Positions 37,091 through 46,411 of a stretch of 64,000 nt of DNA are shown in pieces. How positions within the stretch are numbered: the first letter of the stretch is position 1; each line of letters opens with the position of its first letter. The notes below the pieces were generated by a model. It made no database searches. It saw only the letters and a program-made list of their open reading frames with translations, and had not been told where the DNA came from. The translations under genes and the position numbers were made by a program. Origin of the DNA: Clostridium frigidicarnis (lineage in GTDB: Bacteria > Bacillota > Clostridia > Clostridiales > Clostridiaceae); contig NZ_FOKI01000012.1 in assembly GCF_900111985.1 (NCBI RefSeq), forward strand, positions 46,371 to 110,370, in the 5' to 3' direction.

Positions 37091-38809
37091 CTATATCTTA
37101 AATTTTGAAATCTCTTCTTTTAACTTTTCCGAACTTTCCTTTGCTTTCAATATCATATCTAGTACATCATTAGATTTATTAGTAATGCCTGAAACTTTAC
37201 TAGCAATATCTGTAGTTCCTGCTGCTCCTTCACTTGCAGCTCCAGCTACCCCATCTATGCTCTTTGTTATATCCATTATAGAATCTAAGAGTTCTTTAGA
37301 TGTTGAACTAAACTTCATTACAAGATCTTCTATGAAATTAGCATCACCACTGTATTTATTAGCTACGTTGAACATGATTTCATAATCATCATTAATGTCC
37401 GTAGACACAAATGTAAGTAATTCATTAGAATTTTGAGAAAGATTTTCAACAGCTTCCTTTACTTTAAGTGTTATGTTCTGTATTTCAATTACCGTATCCT
37501 TTGAATCTTCTGCTAATTTTCTTATTTCATCTGCAACAACTGAGAAGCCTTTTCCTGCCTCTCCTGCCCTTGCAGCCTCTATCGCAGCATTTAATGCAAG
37601 AAGGTTTGTTTGAGATGTTATCTGCATTATAGAATCAGAAAGCACATTTATTTGTTCAACAACCTTTGCCGCTTCTATAGCTTCTTCAAGGTTTATTTTA
37701 GTGTTTTTAAGTACTTTATAAGTTTTTTTCTGTGATCCTTCTACAGTTTCTTTTGCACTCTCTGCTCTTTTATTTATTTCACCTGCTTTTTCTGCACCTT
37801 CTTTAGATTTTTCTGCAATAGATTGCACCGCTCTTTCTATTTCTTGTGAAGTTGCATCAATTTCTTCTGATGTAGCTGCAGTTTCCTCCATATTTGCAGA
37901 AAGTTCTTCTGTAGTTGCTGAAACTTCCTCTATATTGCCGTTTAATCCATCCATGTTAGTACTTGTATTTATCACAATAGTTTCAATAACCTCTGATTCG
38001 TCTCTTACTTTTTTAACAAGTGTACTAATAGAATCTCTCATACCTTGGGTAGCCCTAGATAATTGTCCAATTTCATCCTTTCTATGTATATATTTTTCAT
38101 CAAGTAGAACTGAAAAATCTCCTGTGGCAAGTAAGTTGAAGTAATTTGCACACTTTTCCAAAGGAATAGTTATGTTTCTTGATATAATTAAAGTTGCTAA
38201 AATTATTATTATAACAGCACATATTAATAATATTACAAATTCAATTAATGTTTTTCTATACTCACTATTATTATCTGCATTAACTTCATCTGCATCATTT
38301 ATATTGTATATAGCTAAATCTTTTAGAATTTTTTCAAAGTCCGTTTTTTTAGATTCTAAAATTTCACATCTTCCTTTAGCTTCTTCTTCCTTTCCTTCCA
38401 TTGCAAGCTTTAAAACTCCATCTCTTTCTTCTCTATAGTTTTTAAGTTCACTTTCAAATTCTGGAATTAAGTCTTTCTCTTCTTTATCTATATTTGATTT
38501 TTTATACTTATCCCAATTTTCATTAAATATTTCAGTTCTTTCTTTTAAATCCTTCATAGCTGAATTTTGATTATCAGGTTTCCCAATATTAAGTATTATA
38601 TAATATATGTCTGCTTGAATTGCTCTAGATTGATTTCTATTATCACTAAGATATTCAACTGCAAGTAAATTTTCTCCATACAAGCTTTTCATTCCATCAT
38701 TAGCTTTTGACATACTTATGTATCCCATGCCTGCTACTAAAAATATTACTATAAGCATTACAAATGATAAAAGAAATATTTTTGTTTTAACTTTTAAGTC
38801 ATTTAACAT
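37091..38809 (-). CDS. Methyl-accepting chemotaxis protein
   Basis: A 572-residue membrane chemoreceptor. First membrane helix [20 protein letters not shown] (about 12-31), an extracytoplasmic four-helix bundle like 4HB_MCP (about 35-190, [20 protein letters not shown]), second helix [24 protein letters not shown] ([20 protein letters not shown]), and the signalling domain whose hairpin tip reads [20 protein letters not shown] followed by [17 protein letters not shown]. Ligand unknown. GGGGGAG precedes the ATG. It is a lone receptor, not part of a che operon. Confidence 0.96.
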   Translation of the reverse strand: MLNDLKVKTKIFLLSFVMLIVIFLVAGMGYISMSKANDGMKSLYGENLLAVEYLSDNRNQSRAIQADIYYIILNIGKPDNQNSAMKDLKERTEIFNENWDKYKKSNIDKEEKDLIPEFESELKNYREERDGVLKLAMEGKEEEAKGRCEILESKKTDFEKILKDLAIYNINDADEVNADNNSEYRKTLIEFVILLICAVIIIILATLIISRNITIPLEKCANYFNLLATGDFSVLLDEKYIHRKDEIGQLSRATQGMRDSISTLVKKVRDESEVIETIVINTSTNMDGLNGNIEEVSATTEELSANMEETAATSEEIDATSQEIERAVQSIAEKSKEGAEKAGEINKRAESAKETVEGSQKKTYKVLKNTKINLEEAIEAAKVVEQINVLSDSIMQITSQTNLLALNAAIEAARAGEAGKGFSVVADEIRKLAEDSKDTVIEIQNITLKVKEAVENLSQNSNELLTFVSTDINDDYEIMFNVANKYSGDANFIEDLVMKFSSTSKELLDSIMDITKSIDGVAGAASEGAAGTTDIASKVSGITNKSNDVLDMILKAKESSEKLKEEISKFKI

Positions 38810-39249
38810 TTTAAATTTCTCCCCCGTCCAATAGTTATTTTATATATTAATAACCATAAAATATGATTATTAACCATAGTATACCTGTTTATTTTACATA
38901 TTTCAACATTTGTCTATGGTTATAGAAATTATTTACATGCATTAACTATATGTAAATTAAAATTCTTAATTAAATCCTTATAATCGTACATATATAAATC
39001 CATTATTATCTCTCACTTTTTATATAATCACTATTTTTAAGTAGAGGCTTATTAGGCACATGAAAGAAAATAGACTAGCATACTAACTTGTTATGTTTTT
39101 GAATTTGCCTTATAATCAATGATAAAATATATTAATAAATAACGCTCTTTATAAGAAATTTAGGTAATGATTAAAAACCATCACCTAAATGAAGATTCGT
39201 TCTATAAAATTCTTATATATATATTTAAATAACGGAGGAAGAAAATTAA
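38810..39249. other. Intergenic region with repeat and hairpin
   Basis: About 440 bp. Repeated TAACCATA/CTATGGTTA words near 38850-38925 lie in the promoter zone of the chemoreceptor and could be a regulator site. The GGCACAT repeat copy 2 is at 39055-39109. A hairpin ATTTAGGT...ACCTAAAT lies at 39159-39190 before the small gene at 39250. Confidence 0.5.
39055..39109. repeat. GGCACAT interspersed repeat, copy 2
   Basis: A 55-bp copy, GGCACATGAAAGAAAATAGA at the left and TTATGTTTTTGAATTTGCC at the right. It differs from copy 1 at only a few positions (for example GAATTTGCC for GAATGTGCC). Confidence 0.9.
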
Positions 39250-39525
39250 ATGAAAAATGAGAAAGATTTAAATCCTAATAAGAAATGGTGTCAATTAAAT
39301 AAGAAAGAACAAATAATAGTCTCAACTATGTTAAGAGATTTATATATTAGGTTTGTTGTAGAAAATAATAGAAAACCAAATAGAGATGAAAAACAATTTA
39401 TAGTGGCTACAGTTTACCTAAAAACAGAAGAAGAAGATATCTTTATACCTGCTAATCAAATCAATAAATATTTTCAAAGTAAGATTCCTAATTATGATAA
39501 ATCTATAGAAAAACTAGGATTTTAA
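39250..39525 (+). CDS. Small soluble protein of unknown function, 91 residues
   Basis: Charged, helical, without membrane segments. The sequence includes KKEQIIVSTMLRDLYIRFVV, ENNRKPNRDEKQFIVATVYL and EDIFIPANQINKYFQSKI, which could be a small DNA- or RNA-associated helical domain, but I cannot assign a family. GGAGGAAG lies 9-10 bases before the ATG. Monocistronic between a chemoreceptor and a flavoenzyme. Confidence 0.7.
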   Translation: MKNEKDLNPNKKWCQLNKKEQIIVSTMLRDLYIRFVVENNRKPNRDEKQFIVATVYLKTEEEDIFIPANQINKYFQSKIPNYDKSIEKLGF

Positions 39526-39691
39526 TGTATACTTTCCATACAAACTTATCCAATTTAAAATTCATATTACAACTTTTTTCTACAAAATAATATGCAAACG
39601 ACTCTTATTGCAGAAAAAAGTAACCTACTAAAATTCATCACATAAACTATAATATGAATCCTCTAAAAAATAAATAACGGGTGATGATAAT

Positions 39692-41074
39692 ATGAAAAGT
39701 TATGACTTCTGCGGATTAACTGGCAATATTGTATTAAAATATAGTGCAAAGTATGACCAAGCAAGACAGGAATGGAATAGATCTATACAAAAATATCCTT
39801 TAGTTATAGTTTATTGTTATGAAAATAAAGATATTAAAAATGCTTTATGTTGGTCTATTAAAAATAATGTTGAAATTAGAATTAGATCTGGTGGCCATAA
39901 CTATGAAGGTTATTCTATTGGAAATGATGTATTAGTTATTGATATAAGCAGAATTAATAGGATTTATATAGATGAAGAAGAAGGTATAGTAAAAGTCCAA
40001 GGAGGAGTAAAAAACTCCGAACTCTACAATTTTCTTGGTAGTAGAGGCTATCCATTCCCAGGTGGAAGTTGTCCAACTGTAGGAATTTCAGGCTATGAAT
40101 TAGGTGGAGGCTGGGGATTTTCCTCAAGACTATTTGGATTAGGTTGTGATAGTTTAGTTGAAATTGAAATTATGAATTATAAAGGTAATATAATTAAAGC
40201 CAATGAATCTTGTAACTCTGATTTATTTTGGGCATGCAGAGGTGGTGGTGGCGGAAATTTTGGAGTTGTTTTATCTATGACTTTTTCTCTTCCTAAAAAA
40301 GTTAAAAAAGTTACCTTGTTATCAATATATTATCCAAATTCAACCTTAGAAGAACAGGTAGATGTATTGGATACTTTACAAAATATGTTTCCTACCTTAG
40401 ATAGGAGAATGAATTTTCGTATAGGTTTTTACAATTCCTTGGAAGAAGAAAAAGCCATTTATTTAATAGGCTTATTTTATGGTTCTGAAGAAGCCGCCCT
40501 TAAAATTATAGAGCCACTTAAAATTATAAGCCCCAATTCCAAAGTAACTAGCCAGTATATAACGTTTTTAGAAGCAACACAAGAAATCGCTAAAAATTAT
40601 CCACCTTATGAAAAGTTTAAATCTACAGGTGGCTTTGTGTTTAATAAGTATACTAGAAGTGAAATTTATAAAATTCTAAACTTTATAAGTAAAAGACCTA
40701 AAGGTTCTGTTTTCACTTCAGTATCTCTTTATGGATTAGGTGGAGCTGTAAATGATGTAGAAAAAAAAGATACAGCCTTCTATTATAGAGGATGCCAATA
40801 TATACTTGGAATTCAAACAGTATGGGAAGATAATAAATATGCATCTATAAATAAAGCTTGGTTTAAAGAACAATTTGATATAATGAGTAAATTTTTTACT
40901 GGATCTTATGTTAATTTCCCATATGAAGGAATTAAAAACTATGAAAAACGATACTATGGCTGTAATATATATAGACTAAAATTAATAAAATCAAAATATG
41001 ATCCTTTTAATATATTTAGATTTCCTCAGAGCATAAACCCTTTTAAGAAACCTTGTCATTACACTAAATTTTAA
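39692..41074 (+). CDS. Berberine-bridge-type FAD-linked oxidase
   Basis: A 460-residue flavoenzyme of the FAD_binding_4 / BBE family. IRIRSGGHNYEGYSIGNDVL contains the His for 8-alpha-histidyl FAD linkage, and FPGGSCPTVGISGYELGGGW provides the Cys for the second (6-S-cysteinyl) linkage, so a bicovalent FAD is predicted. GGGGGNFGVVLSMTF and the BBE C terminus YYGCNIYRLKLIKSKYDPFN are also clear. Family members oxidise sugars or secondary-metabolite alcohols using oxygen; presence in an anaerobe is notable. No signal peptide. GGGTGATGATA precedes the ATG. Confidence 0.93.
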   Translation: MKSYDFCGLTGNIVLKYSAKYDQARQEWNRSIQKYPLVIVYCYENKDIKNALCWSIKNNVEIRIRSGGHNYEGYSIGNDVLVIDISRINRIYIDEEEGIVKVQGGVKNSELYNFLGSRGYPFPGGSCPTVGISGYELGGGWGFSSRLFGLGCDSLVEIEIMNYKGNIIKANESCNSDLFWACRGGGGGNFGVVLSMTFSLPKKVKKVTLLSIYYPNSTLEEQVDVLDTLQNMFPTLDRRMNFRIGFYNSLEEEKAIYLIGLFYGSEEAALKIIEPLKIISPNSKVTSQYITFLEATQEIAKNYPPYEKFKSTGGFVFNKYTRSEIYKILNFISKRPKGSVFTSVSLYGLGGAVNDVEKKDTAFYYRGCQYILGIQTVWEDNKYASINKAWFKEQFDIMSKFFTGSYVNFPYEGIKNYEKRYYGCNIYRLKLIKSKYDPFNIFRFPQSINPFKKPCHYTKF

Positions 41075-41117
41075 GCAATTTAATATAGATATCCAATATT
41101 ATTTTTAAAATAAAAAG

Positions 41118-41141
41118 CTCTCATTTTTATGAGAGTTTTTT
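41118..41141 (+). terminator. Terminator of the FAD oxidase gene
   Basis: CTCTCAT (41118-41124) and ATGAGAG (41129-41135) followed by TTTTTT. Confidence 0.85.
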
Positions 41142-41199
41142 ATTGAAACACATCTATATGAAAATTTACAGCTATATTCCACGGACTATTTAGATTTTT
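41140..41199 (-). pseudogene. Fragment of an AAA-ATPase gene fused at the 3' end of the beta-lactamase-like gene
   Basis: The minus strand here encodes NSPWNIAVNFHIDV and then a stop, out of frame with the beta-lactamase-like gene. The same phrase occurs in the ATPase at 42825-44009 (NSPWNIAVNFDIDM). At DNA level 41161-41190 matches 43383-43412 with a single mismatch in 30 bases. This is a scar of a second, deleted copy of that ATPase family. Confidence 0.75.
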
Positions 41200-42442
41200 T
41201 ATACCCAAAAAATTCATAGCTACCATCTTCATCTTCAGTAATTGTATATGGCTTATCCTGATCAACCCAAACCTTAGCAAATTTATTATCTGAAACAGGG
41301 TATAATAAATGATGCACTTCTCCATTAAATCTCATAAACTCTACACCTTCACCCACTTGCTGTATCTCAATTTTATTTTCAAGATATATACCTTCATATT
41401 TAGAAAGTTCCTCTTTACCTAATTGTATTTTTTCAAATCTTTTTGGTTTCTCTGTTGATCCATTAAAAAATATTTCTGTAATAGCATTACCAATATGATA
41501 GTTGTTTCCACACTCTAAATTAGAAAGAATAATAACACAAATATCATCTTCAAAGAAATACTGCACATATGTCATTACACCTAAATGGTCTCCCCCATGA
41601 GAAAACCTTGTTCGTCCATATATATTGTCACGATTGATTCCATAACAATATCCTGCTAGGTTTTCAGTAAAGAACTTATCATATGTTTCATTAGATAGTA
41701 ATTTTCTATCCTTCAAACATCTATACCATTTACACAGATCATGAAAGTTTGACATCACTGCTCCCGCCCCAATACTAAATTTTTCATTATAATATTGACA
41801 CCTAACTATATCATTTCTGTCTATTTGATATGGAAATGCTCTGTTTTTTACAATATTATGCCCATCATCTAAAACTGTATTATTCATTTCTAAAGGTAAA
41901 AAAATCATTTCATGTAAAACATGTTCAAAACTCTTATTACATATATTTTCAATAGCCCATGCAAGCATATTATAATTTGCATTATTATATTCAAACTTTG
42001 CTCCAGGTTCAAAACCTAACGGCCTATTTATATACTTTTGAAAAAAATCAAGACGATTAAAAGTCCCTCTGTCATAAATCTGAAAAAAATCCTCTTCCCA
42101 ATTATAAAATTGATGAAGGCCTGATGTATGAGACATTAAATTATGAGCTGTAATTCTATTATCTATCATTAATTCTTTAGGTAAATAATCATTTATTGGT
42201 TTATAAATATCAATTTTTCCTTGTTCATTCAGCAACATAACCACAAATGCAGTAAACTGTTTTGATATTGAACCTAAAGTAAAACAAGTATCTATAGTGT
42301 TTTGAATTCTATACTCATGACATGCCATTCCATATGAATGCTTAAAAATGATATTTCCATGTCTGATTACCCCCACATTTCCGGAAAAGGGCCATATTTT
42401 TATATATTCATCTAAGTATTCTTCTATAGATGTTATCTTCAT
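41186..42442 (-). CDS. Serine beta-lactamase-like hydrolase (class C / penicillin-binding type)
   Basis: A 418-residue member of the beta-lactamase/transpeptidase-like family. Active-site serine motif SxxK is in TLGSISKQFTAFVVML (near residue 57), the YxN motif in FEYNNANYNMLAWAIENICN, and the HGG (KTG-equivalent) in RFSHGGDHLGVMTY. A C-terminal beta-rich extension (about 330-418) is like that of D-aminopeptidases/esterases of this family. No signal peptide is visible, so the protein is probably cytoplasmic and a peptidase or esterase rather than a resistance enzyme. GGGGGTAAG precedes the ATG. Its last codons overlap the ATPase scar at 41140-41199, so the native C terminus may have been altered. 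Confidence 0.9.
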   Translation of the reverse strand: MKITSIEEYLDEYIKIWPFSGNVGVIRHGNIIFKHSYGMACHEYRIQNTIDTCFTLGSISKQFTAFVVMLLNEQGKIDIYKPINDYLPKELMIDNRITAHNLMSHTSGLHQFYNWEEDFFQIYDRGTFNRLDFFQKYINRPLGFEPGAKFEYNNANYNMLAWAIENICNKSFEHVLHEMIFLPLEMNNTVLDDGHNIVKNRAFPYQIDRNDIVRCQYYNEKFSIGAGAVMSNFHDLCKWYRCLKDRKLLSNETYDKFFTENLAGYCYGINRDNIYGRTRFSHGGDHLGVMTYVQYFFEDDICVIILSNLECGNNYHIGNAITEIFFNGSTEKPKRFEKIQLGKEELSKYEGIYLENKIEIQQVGEGVEFMRFNGEVHHLLYPVSDNKFAKVWVDQDKPYTITEDEDGSYEFFGYKKSK

Positions 42443-42824
42443 AATTATCTTACCCCCTAATTATCCTTGCTTTAAGCTATTTCAATTTCACATTTTACAA
42501 TTTATGTAAATTATACTCGTTCTATACATTTTTCTCAATCTTTTTGTTATTATATATTACAACTAAATTTAATTAAACATAATATAAAAAATATTAGAGT
42601 TTTATATTTTAAGAACCCTAATATTTTTATATTATAAAATCTATTTACTTTTCATGCTCTAATAGTTATATTTATGGATTAATACAAGCTCCATTATTAT
42701 CAAAAATGTATAGTTTTCATCTACATACTCTGGTACCTCCTTCACTATTTGTCCTCAAAACAAAATGACTTTCTCATTTTCATAAAACTATTCTGATATC
42801 TTTTTAAAACGCAAAAAAGACTTG
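42443..42824. other. Intergenic region with a long AT-rich hairpin
   Basis: About 380 bp. A strong hairpin with arms AATATAAAAAATATTAG (42581-42597) and CTAATATTTTTATATT (42618-42633) may end transcripts of the upstream ATPase gene or the promoter region of the hydrolase. No open frame is supported. Confidence 0.55.
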
Positions 42825-44009
42825 TTATTTAAAACAAATCTTTTCAAAATCTAGACCATCTTTAATTATAAAGTTTTCCTTAAAATTATACTTTGACATA
42901 TCTGTTTTATCTTCAAGTTTAGAAGAAAAGTAATTACATAATCTTTGCTGAAAAATCCTATTTGATATCTTAACTCTACCATTAACATTTTTAAAGTATC
43001 CAAATATAAATCCAATATTTATAAGTGGATTATCTATTACAAATGTTTTTTCAGCTCCATTAATTATCAAATCAAATATATATTCTCTAAGTGCATCATT
43101 ATTTTCAACATTCTTTATTAAATCATCAAATAATGTATTTCCCTCTTGAAGTATTTCTTTAACTGCTTTAATTAAAGTTTCGGTATTCCATGCATATCGA
43201 TCACCTACTATAAGCTTCTCATCTATAATTTGACATAATCTACTTACTAAAAAAGGATATCCATCAGTATAGTAGTGTAGCATAGATGATATTTCTTTGA
43301 TATCCATTTCTATTTTTTCATCTTTAGAATATTCTTTTAACATAGTAGATATTTCTTCAGTAGTGAAACTCATATCTATATCAAAATTTACAGCTATATT
43401 CCAAGGACTATTGTACTTTATGTCTTCATCTTGTTTTATCTTAAGTTTTAGATTTTTTATATCATACACACCTGCAAGGATAACAGATTTAAAAGTCTTA
43501 TCTTTCCCTTGCTGCCTTAATAAAAACTTACTTCTAAGCATACCTAAAAAACTTAAAAATAATTGATTGTTAGAATTCTTATCAACTTCATCCACTAAAA
43601 GAATAACAGGTTTGCTGCTTTCATCTATAATATCTGTAATTGCATAGGATAGAGTCTCAAAATTATTTACTTTTTCACTTAGCTTAATAATAAAACTACT
43701 CATTTCTCTATCTTCAAACCTCAAAGCTCTTGATAAAATTCTTAAAAATCCTGCTGAAAAGTTTGATTCGCTATTAAATATTTCATCTCCTATGCCTTCA
43801 AAACTTACACCTATAATTAAATAGTCTTTTTTTAATTCTTCCTCTAACATAAACATTGTTGTAGTTTTTCCATATTGCCTTGGTCTGTTTATAACAAAAT
43901 ATTCTCCCCTATGAACCATGGTTTTTATTTTATTAATCTTACTTCCAATATCAACCATATAATGTATGCTAGGTATACAAACTCCTGTAGAATTAAATCT
44001 TTTATACAT
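42825..44009 (-). CDS. AAA-like ATPase (AAA_35-type), C-terminally truncated
   Basis: A 394-residue P-loop ATPase. Walker A is NRPRQYGKTTTMFML near residue 46, Walker B ILLVDEVDKNSNN, and a sensor-like SVILAGVYDIKNLKLKI follows. The winged-helix region contains YYTDGYPFLVSRLCQIIDEK and PLINIGFIFGYFKNVNGRVK. Relatives known from clostridia continue for about 130 more residues with a PD-(D/E)XK nuclease (RLDVAI...ELKVW type). Here the protein ends at DFEKICFK, exactly where a hairpin AAAGATTTGTT...AACAAGTCTTTTTT supplies both the stop and a terminator. So the nuclease is missing, probably through deletion. GGAGGGGA precedes the ATG. Function in the family is unclear; defence is often suspected. 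Confidence 0.8.
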   Translation of the reverse strand: MYKRFNSTGVCIPSIHYMVDIGSKINKIKTMVHRGEYFVINRPRQYGKTTTMFMLEEELKKDYLIIGVSFEGIGDEIFNSESNFSAGFLRILSRALRFEDREMSSFIIKLSEKVNNFETLSYAITDIIDESSKPVILLVDEVDKNSNNQLFLSFLGMLRSKFLLRQQGKDKTFKSVILAGVYDIKNLKLKIKQDEDIKYNSPWNIAVNFDIDMSFTTEEISTMLKEYSKDEKIEMDIKEISSMLHYYTDGYPFLVSRLCQIIDEKLIVGDRYAWNTETLIKAVKEILQEGNTLFDDLIKNVENNDALREYIFDLIINGAEKTFVIDNPLINIGFIFGYFKNVNGRVKISNRIFQQRLCNYFSSKLEDKTDMSKYNFKENFIIKDGLDFEKICFK

Positions 44010-44176
44010 TTAAATTCCCCTCCATGGTCAAAGTTTTGCATGTGACTATATTGTAACAAAAAAACATGTTTATGTGTTATAAGTTTGTAAGAATATCTTG
44101 TTTATGTTAATGATACTTAATTTATCTGCCTATATAATTCTCTTCTATGTATACCTTTTTCATATTTTTTATATTG

Positions 44177-44231
44177 GGAACATTCAAAAAAATAACAAGC
44201 CAGTATTCTAGTCTATTTTCTTTCATGTGCC
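44177..44231. repeat. GGCACAT interspersed repeat, copy 3 (inverted)
   Basis: A 55-bp copy in the opposite orientation: GGAACATTCAAAAAAATAAC on the left, CTATTTTCTTTCATGTGCC on the right. It ends five bases before the stop codon of the HipA-like fragment, so it may have inserted there. Confidence 0.88.
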
Positions 44232-44235
44232 TTAA

Positions 44236-44727
44236 TTAAAACTGTTCTAAAATGTGATTATACATATCAATAATCCATTTTATTATATCTCTATAGTCAG
44301 TTCCTTTAACTTCTAATATTTCATTTGCATATGGTTTAAATATATCTTCTAAAAATTCTACTTTTAATTTTCCTGCAAAAGGTTTATCTACTAATTCATT
44401 TTTTAATTGTCTTACTACATACTTTAATACATCTTCCGAATTACCATAAACTGATGAATATACTAGATTAGGATTAAATTTAACACTTGAAAATAAGCTA
44501 AGTCCATTATCATATAATTTGTATAATTTAACATATGAGTTAATCTTATAAAATCCGAAATTAGTTAAGTTTCTATCCATCTGCCTAGTTAATATATCAA
44601 ATAAAAACATTCTTAAAAAATCAATACGTACCCTTTTATCAATATCCTTAATCACTAATTTTTTATATAAAACTTCAATATTTCTACTATCAGTATCTAA
44701 AAAAGCTTCTGCATGAATTAAATCCAT
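44236..44727 (-). pseudogene. HipA-like kinase C-terminal fragment
   Basis: 163 codons encode only the back half of a HipA-type Ser/Thr kinase: FLRMFLFDILTRQMDRNLTN holds the catalytic loop (DR-L-N instead of HxDRHxxN), and YKLYDNGLSLF holds the metal-binding D-N-G. The N-terminal lobe with the ATP-binding loop is absent, and the frame is closed just upstream by TAA. No ribosome binding site precedes the ATG. A HipB-like antitoxin is not seen. It is probably a remnant of a toxin/kinase module, although a short stand-alone domain cannot be excluded. Confidence 0.65.
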
Positions 44728-44877
44728 ATTTTCATCAGTAAATTATAGCACAATTTAATTCTCTTATTTTAAAAATATTCTTTAAAGAATATAATAAACA
44801 TCGAAACTTGTTTTCAAAAATCAATTGTGTAAAAAGGATTTTTAATTAATGTATTTCTTTTTACTTCCATATAAAAT

Positions 44878-45705
44878 CTAATTAAGCAATGTTAATGGTG
44901 GTGCTCCAACTAATGTTGAATAAACTTTTCCACTATTTATATCTACAAAATAATAACCAATAGTAGCTGTATGTGTACCCATATTGTCAAGTAAATGTAT
45001 TGTATACCCTGTCATACCCTGTAAATCTTTCTGAGTTTCATCATCACATTCCACAATTACTCTTCTATTAGTTCCTTTAGCATATACTTTAACTGCAAGA
45101 GACTTTGCTTCCTCTAAAGATAGCTGTTTTTCTTCTGATTCCTTGGCTGCTTTTTGCTCTTCCTCAAACACCTTCTTATCATTATCTATTTTATTTTTCA
45201 AGACCTCTATATCTTCATTTTTATCCTCTACTTTTTTTGCTTCATCTACACATTCATAAGCTTTATCAAAATCTTTTTGGTTTAGATACTGTTCACCTTG
45301 ACTTAAATATTGGTTTACTAATTTCTTATTACAATCTAATATATTGTTGTTTGCTTTAGTCTTAATAATTTCTGCCTTATCATTAATTTTATTTAACTCT
45401 TCTATGGCTTTATTATATTCTTTATTATCTATTAACTTTAATGCTTCTCTATAAACGTTATTTGCTTCTATGTATATATTGGCTGTGTCTATCTTATTAT
45501 CTAAGCCATCTTTATTTTTTATATTTTTTGCCTCTTCTAAGCATGATTTTGCCTCTTCATACTTTTCTTCTTGAAGAAGCTTGTCTGAATTAGAAACTAA
45601 ATCCTTTATTTTCTGTTCCTTTTCATAAACTTTAAACCCAATAGTTCCTCCTATTATTGCTATAACAACTATAATAATTGCCAATATAACTTTTTTACTC
45701 CTCAT
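44878..45705 (-). CDS. Membrane-anchored TPR-like protein
   Basis: A 275-residue protein with a basic N terminus and a single membrane helix (VILAIIIVVIAIIGGTIGF, residues 6-24), so most of it lies outside the membrane. Residues about 30-190 form repeated helix pairs (LLQEEKYEEAKSCLEEAKNI, EALKLIDNKEYNKAIEELN, QYLNQKDFDKAYECVDEAKK) typical of tetratricopeptide arrays. The last 75 residues form a small domain (RRVIVECDDETQKDLQGMTG and TATIGYYFVDINSGKVYS) like the ligand-type PepSY/YkuD-neighbour domains of clostridial lipoproteins. No lipobox is present. AAAGGAGATACAT precedes the ATG. Function unknown. Confidence 0.8.
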   Translation of the reverse strand: MRSKKVILAIIIVVIAIIGGTIGFKVYEKEQKIKDLVSNSDKLLQEEKYEEAKSCLEEAKNIKNKDGLDNKIDTANIYIEANNVYREALKLIDNKEYNKAIEELNKINDKAEIIKTKANNNILDCNKKLVNQYLSQGEQYLNQKDFDKAYECVDEAKKVEDKNEDIEVLKNKIDNDKKVFEEEQKAAKESEEKQLSLEEAKSLAVKVYAKGTNRRVIVECDDETQKDLQGMTGYTIHLLDNMGTHTATIGYYFVDINSGKVYSTLVGAPPLTLLN

Positions 45706-45951
45706 ATGTATCTCCTTTTTATATAGTTTTTCCCATATAATATTATATCGTTACTCAAATTTTGTCAATTATTCATTATAGTTACTATATAGTGCTGTTA
45801 AATCCATAGAATCAATTTATTGTATGTAAGATAATCAGCTGTACTTTTTTATATATCTTAAATAGAATTAATTCTTTCAAAGTAACTTCAAAAATCATTT
45901 TTAAATACATTCACACTTAATTTTTCACATAAATATTTTATATTTAAATAC

Positions 45952-45995
45952 AAAAAACATTAGGCTCCTTCTTAAATTTCAACCTAATGTTTTTT
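45952..45995 (-). terminator. Terminator of the DUF2500-like gene
   Basis: AAAAAACATTAGG (45952-45964) and CCTAATGTTTTTT (45983-45995) form a perfect stem usable in both directions. Confidence 0.85.
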
Positions 45996-46029
45996 ATAAA
46001 ATATATACTTGTTGGTTTATTTTATATCT

Positions 46030-46368
46030 TTATTTTTCAACTACACCATTTTCCCATTGAAACTTTAAGAATCGTGTACCTTGAAATGTTAGAGTTCCCC
46101 ACTGATTTTCTGGAACATTTCTAAAAATACATGTTCCAACTGTAAGTTCAAGTTCACTTCCAGTATCAAGTTGAAATTTCAATCTTAATGTTTCATTTCT
46201 TGTTATCATTCCATTAGAATCTGTACGAGTACGGACTTGTCTATTTTTACAAATGAGTTTTGCCTTTATAGATATAATTGGTGAATTTTCATTTTTGATA
46301 TAAGTGATAATTACTTTTATAATTATTACAGCTAGAATAATAAAAAATAATATTTGAAGTCCAAACAT
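46030..46368 (-). CDS. DUF2500-like membrane-anchored protein
   Basis: A 112-residue protein with one N-terminal helix (LQILFFIILAVIIIKVIITY) and a beta-rich extracytoplasmic domain: IISIKAKLICKNRQVRTRTD, TLRLKFQLDTGSELELTVG and NQWGTLTFQGTRFLKFQ match the DUF2500 pattern. GGAGGGG lies five bases before the ATG at 46368; the frame also extends to GTG at 46380 but without a binding site. It follows the GHKL ATPase gene by 44 bp on the same strand. Function unknown. Confidence 0.8.
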   Translation of the reverse strand: MFGLQILFFIILAVIIIKVIITYIKNENSPIISIKAKLICKNRQVRTRTDSNGMITRNETLRLKFQLDTGSELELTVGTCIFRNVPENQWGTLTFQGTRFLKFQWENGVVEK

Positions 46369-46411
46369 ATACCCCTCCACAATTATAAATCTACTTAAGT
46401 CTTTATTTTTC

